NCBI GenBank assembly: GCA_018806985.1
Contig: JADANN010000023.1
Location: forward strand, 20,577-84,576
Direction: 5' to 3'
From: Angiostrongylus vasorum
Lineage: Eukaryota; Nematoda; Chromadorea; Rhabditida; Metastrongylidae
DNA length: 64,000 bases
Of the stretch, positions 57,758 to 64,000 are shown piece after piece. Numbering within the stretch: the stretch's first letter is position 1; each line of letters starts with the position of its first letter. A program made the translations under genes and the position numbers. The notes below the pieces were generated by a model. That model searched no databases. It saw only the letters and a program-made list of their open reading frames with translations, and had not been told where the DNA came from.

Positions 57758-57855
57758 TCCAGGGAATCACAATGGCTAAACCAACAAAACCCCGAAAAAA
57801 CGAATAAATTATGCTGGGATCCGTACAATTGATGAGGTCGGGCCATCCAAGTGTA
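57757..57855 (+). repeat. Dispersed repeat family A, 3' fragment
   Basis: CTCCAGGGAATCACAATGGC, then AATTATGCTGGGATCCGTAC matches the last 100 bases of the family A copies. Confidence 0.65.
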
Positions 57856-58019
57856 TATGTATCTATGTTCTCTTCACGGGCAAACAGAGGCTACTGTCCC
57901 AAATATATTTTCACTAGCGCCTTTTTTTGCTTGTGAGCGGTGAAACAAGAGGCAATGAACCAGTATGCTTTTGCTACTTGGCTCTAGGTACCACTTTTGT
58001 GGTGTAGCCATTTTCTGTT

Positions 58020-59930
58020 AGCTGATTAGATAAGATAAGCACGTTCAGAAATGGAAGCTAATTTTCTTTCGGTTCCTCTCGAGCGAATGTTATGAACTCT
58101 GACTGTTCGTCCCATAATTCAAAGCGTTTATCCATCTCTTTTTGTGTGAAGCAAGTGACAAAACAGTCATCCATATATTTGCAATAGCTTAAATGGCCAG
58201 CGATCAATTTCTGGTTCTTCCATTTTAGATATAAAGCACGGTTTGGTGCCAGTCGGTGTCCCATTGTCAAGCCTCTAATTTGTGAGCAATATTTACCAGA
58301 CCATCCCAAGATCGCGCAGTTTAAACATTCCTTGAAGTGGATCATCAACTGCTGAGTCGAAAAGCCCTTACATGTCCATTTTTTATTGCTTCTTCGTGTT
58401 GCGTAAGGAGCTCGCGTATTTCTTGCATTATGGAGTCATTCGACACGTTTGTACAAAGATGGCGGTGACGTCGATGGACTACCATCGACGCTATGCGCTT
58501 TCTAGCTGCACAGTTACGTAGACGATCCAGGAACATTTGGGTAATCGTAAGGTGTGTTGTGATGTGTTTCAGCAACTGGATGAGAATTAGGTTTTCGAAC
58601 CAAGCCATTCTATCCGTTGGGCCCGTCTTCACAACTGTTAGGTCTAAACTTGAAGGTTGAGTGTTCGATAGACGCCACATCGTCAGCGGCTACTAACTTG
58701 CAAGTTTTCTTGAGCAAGTGTAAGGTGGGACATGCTGGCAACTCAATTTTCAAGATGCGAAATATCTGATTTCTTTGAACGTTTCTGGTTTGCCACTTTA
58801 GACCCGTCCCGTGTTCATTTTTCGGTGTTGACCTTTGCATTCTTTTTTCAGATGATCTTCGATGAAGGGAAGCGTCATCAAGACTCTTCTTCGTTATCTC
58901 ATCGTCTAACTGAGGAGAAATTACTGTAAAATTCCCTCCCTTACAATTAACTGACAGTCTAACAGGTTTTGCTCTGAATAGTCTTCGAATCCTTTCCCAT
59001 GCAACACTTTTGTTCTGCTACGAGATTGAAAATAAGTTTTCTGTCGCGATAATGGTTGAGGGTTTTGAGAGCTCACGAAAACATGCAGGAATTGATATCT
59101 GCTTCGCCGTTAAGGACTTGCTGCCTAAAGAACGCTCGGGGAAAATGGAGTCGGTGGTAATGCCCCCCTACTTCTCGCTTTTCACACCTATCTAGTTTTT
59201 TCGACTCTATCTATGGTGTCGACCTTGAAGCTCGAGTAGATTGCATGGGATCATACGAAAGACTTCATTGGAAATGGGTTGCGCTGGTGAGAAACTATAC
59301 GCCAATTCTAGTAGCGAGTACGCGTCGTTGGAGAGAGTCATAGTTCCTAATACGGTGACCCTTAACTTTTGTGGCAGATTATCGAGCGCAGTTTGACTCT
59401 TGCCGGTGTCGTAAATTGTGTTTTTTTGTTTTATTGAGGCTGATTTATGTGATTCGTTTAGTAAAATTTCGAATTTTCTGCTTGAGATTATTTTAACATT
59501 CGACTCAATGGAGATGCAATTCAATACTGATCCACCCATTATTCTCCTTTAAAGGTGATCCTCCAAATATTGAACATAATAGTGTTCTCTCGACTCGAGC
59601 TTCTTCATCTGAGAATGCATATTGCCCTGTTTGTACCGACGAGACTCGCGAAGTCGCAATTCGATGTTCAGTACTTGTTGATTGAGCTATGCTAGACCAC
59701 GTTAATCGCGTAGGCATTTCTTTTCGTTGAAATTCTGCACGACTTGGTGTTTTAGGAGGCGGCTGAGACAACCTTCTGTCTTGGTGACAGGACTTCTTTT
59801 ACAAGTCGGAATAATCTGCAGGTACTTCATGTAGCAAACACCATGACCGACTTTCTGTTAACCTCTACTTTGATCAATAATGCAGTGTTTTCCTGATAAG
59901 CAGGCCTTTTTCAGGTCCTTTTTCACACAG
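58020..59930 (-). mobile_element. Penelope-like element, N-terminal and RT region (right arm copy)
   Basis: Inverted counterpart of 30,290-31,958 that extends further. At 58,290-58,060 the minus strand encodes GLTMGHRLAP and SYCKYMDDCFVTC, which includes the YMDD catalytic block, then DEQSEFITFAREEPKEN. Upstream are TQMFLDRLRN, SNDSIMQEIRELL and VTVLGTMTLSNDAYSLLEL. Several frameshifts separate these segments, so the copy is dead. Confidence 0.85.
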
Positions 59931-59934
59931 CTTA

Positions 59935-60648
59935 TACATCGTGGTTAAAATTTGGGTGGTTTCGTCTCCTTCAGAGCTCGGAAAGGTCAGATTGACACGC
60001 AGTCTTCTCAGTCACGCACATTAATAACCTTAGCAGATAAAACTTAGTGCATAATTTTTTATTCCTATGGTAAACGGCTATTTTTAGACATTCTTAATTC
60101 CCTTTGTAAATCTTCAGGTTGCTTACTAGAGACAAGCCTCACAGAGTCTTACTTGGGCAAAGAATGTACGTGGATCAGGTCAAAGAATCAGCCTGGGTAT
60201 GGCGCTAGGTCATGCGTGACCGCAAAATATCTCTACTTGCGGTTTATTTTTTAGATTTTTCGGAGTTGATCCGAGGCGATTCAAGAGTTTTGCGCAAAGG
60301 TATTTGAAATCCTGTGCGAGGATAGTGAGTTTCACTTCAAAATCTCTTCCACAATATCTCTTTCTCCTATGCGCGCCAACTGAAATGTTTGGTTTTACAA
60401 CAAATGTATCGACTAGATGTTCTTTTATACGAGTGATCCGTTTTGCCAAAGTATTCGTACTCGCACAATTTACAAGAGATCAGCTAAATCGTGCTCGAAC
60501 TCATGCAAGTGTCGTCTCTACTGTTGATGCAATTTATACCACTTTAGGTCGTTCATATATGATTATACAGGCGGTTACGAAGTAGCTGACGTTTGAGAGC
60601 GTTTGAGGGTATTCCAGTCATTGTTACCCAATTCTCTAAAACGGTCTT
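59935..60648 (-). mobile_element. Penelope-like element, C-terminal fragment and tail (right arm copy)
   Basis: Counterpart of 29,511-30,285. The minus strand holds a frameshifted GIY-YIG region (VGAHRRKRYCGRDFEVKLTI) followed by the tail motif at 59,943-59,982. No SINE is present at its upstream junction, giving the empty site for the left arm. Confidence 0.75.
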
Positions 60649-60901
60649 CTTGCGCAATGTTTTATAGTTGCACTAATCATCGAGATAAGAGGACTGAATT
60701 CATGAGCAAAATTAGATCACGGCCCGATTTTCAAGCAAGTTACGGCGAAATGGCATTGAAGTGTGCTGGTGTTCACTTATTTCCGTAGTTACATGGACCT
60801 CAACTTTTCTGCTGTTAGTGAAACCTTTCTATATTTGTGTCATTGTACGGTTATTTGGAGCTTTGAGCCTCTCTACTCCCTAGGTAACGTTCAGAACACA
60901 G

Positions 60902-63519
60902 GAGGAGAATAGTGGGTTGGTCAGTGTTGTTTTGCAATTCTATAAGGGCTAATGCTAAAGTAACCTTGCGGAGAAAGTTCGAAGACCTTTTGAGTAAATC
61001 GCATAACGCGACTTCAAGAGCATACAGAAACACCGCCAACGAACATCAAACGAGTCACAGTAGGATAAATAATGTATAAAGAAATTCAAGGCTAACCGTG
61101 TTAGGAGGCATGACTCTCCCTGACGGTGCGCGCTCTTTATTAGAATTGGGACCGAGTTTCTCACCATCTGAACCCATTTCTAAGGTAACCTTGCGTAGGG
61201 TCGCATGTAGTTTGCATGAACTTCAAGATAGACTTTGCAAAAAAGCTAGGGATGAAGCTCTAAATAGGCGCGAACAACAACAAGTGAGGGCACAACCACT
61301 ACCACCATTTCCTCAACCGTTCTTTAGACAACAAGAGCCCAAAAAATGAAGTAGACGTTAAATTTCGGACGTTTACGAATGAAACTTTCAAGGTCCTTAA
61401 TCACTATCGTGTAAAGAAATACTGCTCTAACCTCACTGAAATGCAAAAACGTGGTATGCAGGAGGTACGAGAGCTGATAAGATCGAAAAACATAAGACTA
61501 TCGGTTAGTGATAAGAGTGGAGAGTTCGCTGTAATTCCCCATCAGTTAGATGTTGAGATAACGGAAAAGCACTTCGAAGATGCTTCCCTTTATCGTCCAT
61601 CGTCTGAGAAGGAATTTAAAGGTTAATACCGAGAGTTAAACAACGAATGGGTTAACAAGAGCGGCTGGGTTAAAACCATCAGTTATCTCTCAACTCGAAG
61701 TTGACCTACCAACATGTCCCGTCCTGTACTTACTTATACAAACCCACAAGCTAGTATCCAGCGATAATCTCGTGTCTACCGACCCATCGTTATTTAAGGT
61801 CAGACCTATCATTAGCTGCGTGGACGGGCCTACGGATAGAATAACGTGGTTAATAACCCTATACTTACCCAGTTGTTGAAGTACATTCCAGCCCGTCTAA
61901 CGAATACCCAAATGTTCCTGGATCGTCTACGTAATGTGCAGCCCAAAAGCGCATACGTGATGGAGTCCTTCCACCTCACCGCCCCTCTGTACAAACGTGT
62001 CGAATGACTCCGTTGTGCAAGCCATCCACGAGCTCGTTATACAACATGAAGGAGCAATAAACATGTATGGCTTCTCGATTCAGCAGTTGATGGCACTCTT
62101 AAAGTAGTGCCTAAACTGCTCAATCTTCAGATGGTCCGGGAGGTATTACGCACAAACGAGAGGGCTGGCAATGGAACAACGACTGGCACCAAGCCTTGCC
62201 AATGCATTCATGTCTAAGGTGGAAGCACCAGTAATCCATCTCGGGCCGTTTCTCTGCTGTAGATATGTAGATGACTGCTTGGCCATTTGTCAAACACAAG
62301 AGGAAATTGGCAAATGTTTCGAGCTGTTGAACGAACAGTCGGAGTATATTAAATTCACTCGAGAGAAACCAAACGAAAACTGGCTTCCATTTTTGAACGT
62401 GCAAATTAACCTATCAGAAAACGGCTACGTTACGTAATGGTATCGAGAGCCAAGTAGTAAAAACATCTTGGTTCATTACCTCTCCTCTCACCACTCTCAC
62501 ACGAAAAGGGCGCTTGTGAGAAACATGTTTCGAACAGCTACCAGCGTGTGCACAGGAAGGGAGCAGAGGGAGGAGTCCCGGAACTTGGCGCGGCAAATAG
62601 CCATTTTTAATGGCTACGAAACTGTAACTTGGGAAAGGTGTAGAGGAAAACACAGGGCCCCACACGGTAATTCTAGGGACAATAAGGTCCCGCTTATCCT
62701 GCCCTTCATTGCAAATGAAGCAAGTGCAGCTATAAAACGCTGTTTAAGAAGGGCCGGTCTAGAGAATTCGGTAACGATAACTGAAATGCCACCGAGTAAT
62801 CTATGACGCCAACTAGTTCGTAACGGCCTATACGACCGTCTATGTGCAACGCAAAATTTTTATAATTTTCCCCAACGGTAGAGACGGTGACTGCATGAGT
62901 TCAGTTACAGTTTATCTGATCTCTTGCAAAACGTGCGGGGATGAATACGTTGGCGAAACGAGTAGACCACTCTGCGCCTGTATAAAAGAACACCTAGTCG
63001 GCATGCGTAAACCAAATACTCCACTAGGCACGCATGGGACGCAGAGACATAACGGGAGGACTTTGAAGTACATGTCACGATCCTCGCGCAGGAATCGAGA
63101 AAACAAGCGCGCAAAACTCTCGAGGCGTTCTGGATTAATTCCAGAAACCCGAAAATGAACCGCAGGGAGGAATGCCTCATTATCACGCGTGATGTTGGGC
63201 AGTATATAAGGCTGTTATTTTGATGGGAGAGGCATATTACGCTTCCATGTGAACTCTTTGCGGTTGGTCTCCACGCGACATACTCAGTGGAAGCCTCATA
63301 GAAAGCGTTGACTGTGCAAAGGCTCTGCGTTCATTGTGATTGAAATTTTGGTTCAACATTTTTCTCTGTTTGGTTATGTAGGCGTTTGACAGTGTAGATC
63401 GCAGTCAACTTGACCTTTCCAGGCTCTGAGGAAGGCCAAATCCGCCGAAACGTCAGCTTGTACGTAAATAAAGAACTTAAATAACACCTCGTTTTTGCTA
63501 AACAGAAGCAGAAAGAATT
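60902..63519 (+). mobile_element. Penelope-like retroelement, 2.6 kb, 5'-truncated, with 13-bp target duplication
   Basis: Flanked by GTTCAGAACACAG at 60,889-60,901 and 63,520-63,532. The left arm of the inverted duplication has this site once (near 29,018-29,030, minus strand), which gives the empty allele. Coding order is VLGGMTLPDGARSLLEL (61,100), TEKHFEDASLYR (61,560), TNTQMFLDRLRN (61,900) and the RT active-site region with RYVDDCLAIC (62,262). REKPNENWLPFLNVQINLS, a linker with RRAGLENSVTITEM (62,750), the GIY-YIG domain with CKTCGDEYVGET (62,927) and LGTHGTQRH follow. The tail ends with the hammerhead-like motif. Frameshifts and stops interrupt the frame, so no intact protein is made. 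Confidence 0.92.
63421..63459 (+). ncRNA. Hammerhead-ribozyme-like motif at the Penelope-like 3' end
   Basis: AGGCT (63,421-63,425) is followed by CTGAGGA, a three-pair hairpin (GGC...GCC), GAAAC, GTC (63,452-63,454) and AGCTT. AGGCT and AGCTT can pair over five positions with one G-U, as stem I would require, placing cleavage after C63,454. Stem III would be minimal. One A more than the canonical core lies before stem II. Inference only. Confidence 0.45.
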
Positions 63520-64000
63520 GTTCAGAACACAGTTTTCATCTCATAACAGGTGGTGAGGAGGAATTTTGATCATGTGTGAAGTAACTCGTTCTAAACTCTA
63601 TCGTCTCGATGAAATATGGTGAGATTTACAGCAGTACAGTTACTTAAGAGTACCGCAGAATGGAACGCAGCTGTCTCATTCTCTTTCTCCCTTAGCGAGT
63701 CATCCATTCAATGCGGCCTTTCGAAGTTTGCTGAGGTGTGATGACTCACAACTACTTACGTTTTAGTGTTTCCAAAGTCGATAGTAGAGATAAAAAAACA
63801 GGAAATTAGACGTTATCTAAACAGCTGAGAGAATCATTTTAATCCTTCCCTTTCTCTCATTTCTTTAGAACATTCTACCCGGTCATTCCACTACTCGTAA
63901 AGTTGTGAGTTTTCCTGACAAAGCCGTGAATGATATTCAAAAAGACATGATCAGCACTGATATACTTATAATAGTTAATTAATACTACGCTATACAAAAC

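Larger units (their letters stand above)
58199..63985. repeat. Right arm of the second inverted duplication, split by an insertion
   Basis: 58,199-60,901 and 63,520-63,985 together are the reverse complement of 28,296-31,958. They are separated by the Penelope-like insertion at 60,902-63,519. The arm may continue beyond the window end. Confidence 0.8.

Noticed and set aside
1..64000. CRISPR arrays, bacterial operons, ribosome-binding sites or prophage
   Set aside because: The sequence has introns, poly-A signals and animal retroelements; no regularly spaced repeats or bacterial gene layout occur.

Overview
The window looks like nuclear DNA of a parasitic nematode, most likely a strongylid such as a hookworm. 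The evidence is short exons joined by GTAAGT/GTGAGT-type donors and nematode-like TTTCAG acceptors, a nematode-type serpin, a secreted protein built of the nematode fibronectin-I-like (MIG-18-like) module, and dense decayed RTE-clade and Penelope-like retroelements with tRNA-derived SINEs. The species is inferred; no database was consulted.

Only two host genes can be supported well, both on the minus strand. The first is a seven-exon gene (46,962-52,717) for a 249-residue secreted cysteine-rich protein. All splice phases agree, a TATA box lies just upstream, and an AATAAA overlaps the stop codon. The second is the C-terminal half of a serpin (21,626-24,241, four exons). It has a complete inhibitory-type hinge and reactive loop, but one extra base breaks the frame, and no 5' exons were found.

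Most of the rest is repeat-derived. About 12.6-17.7 kb is present again, inverted, at 32.4-37.7 kb. Both arms carry the same old SINE fragments and the remnants of a membrane-protein-like gene. A second inverted pair, 28.3-32.0 kb and 58.2-64.0 kb, carries two head-to-tail Penelope-like fragments plus flanking DNA. The right arm is split by a later Penelope-like insertion (60,902-63,519) with a 13-bp target duplication. The left arm is split by a SINE with a 12-bp target duplication. In each case the other arm preserves the empty site.

RTE reverse-transcriptase or endonuclease remnants lie at 20.3, 25.3, 38.2 and 42.2-43.7 kb. The last is interrupted by a TIR-type MITE that has relatives at 54.6-56.3 kb. 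Unclassified dispersed families (here called A, B and C), microsatellites and about 14 copies of one tRNA-derived SINE fill most remaining space. The Penelope-like 3' tails share a short motif resembling a minimal hammerhead ribozyme. Stretches 1-1,454, 6,956-8,254, 38,600-42,219 and 45,441-46,700 hold nothing recognisable.
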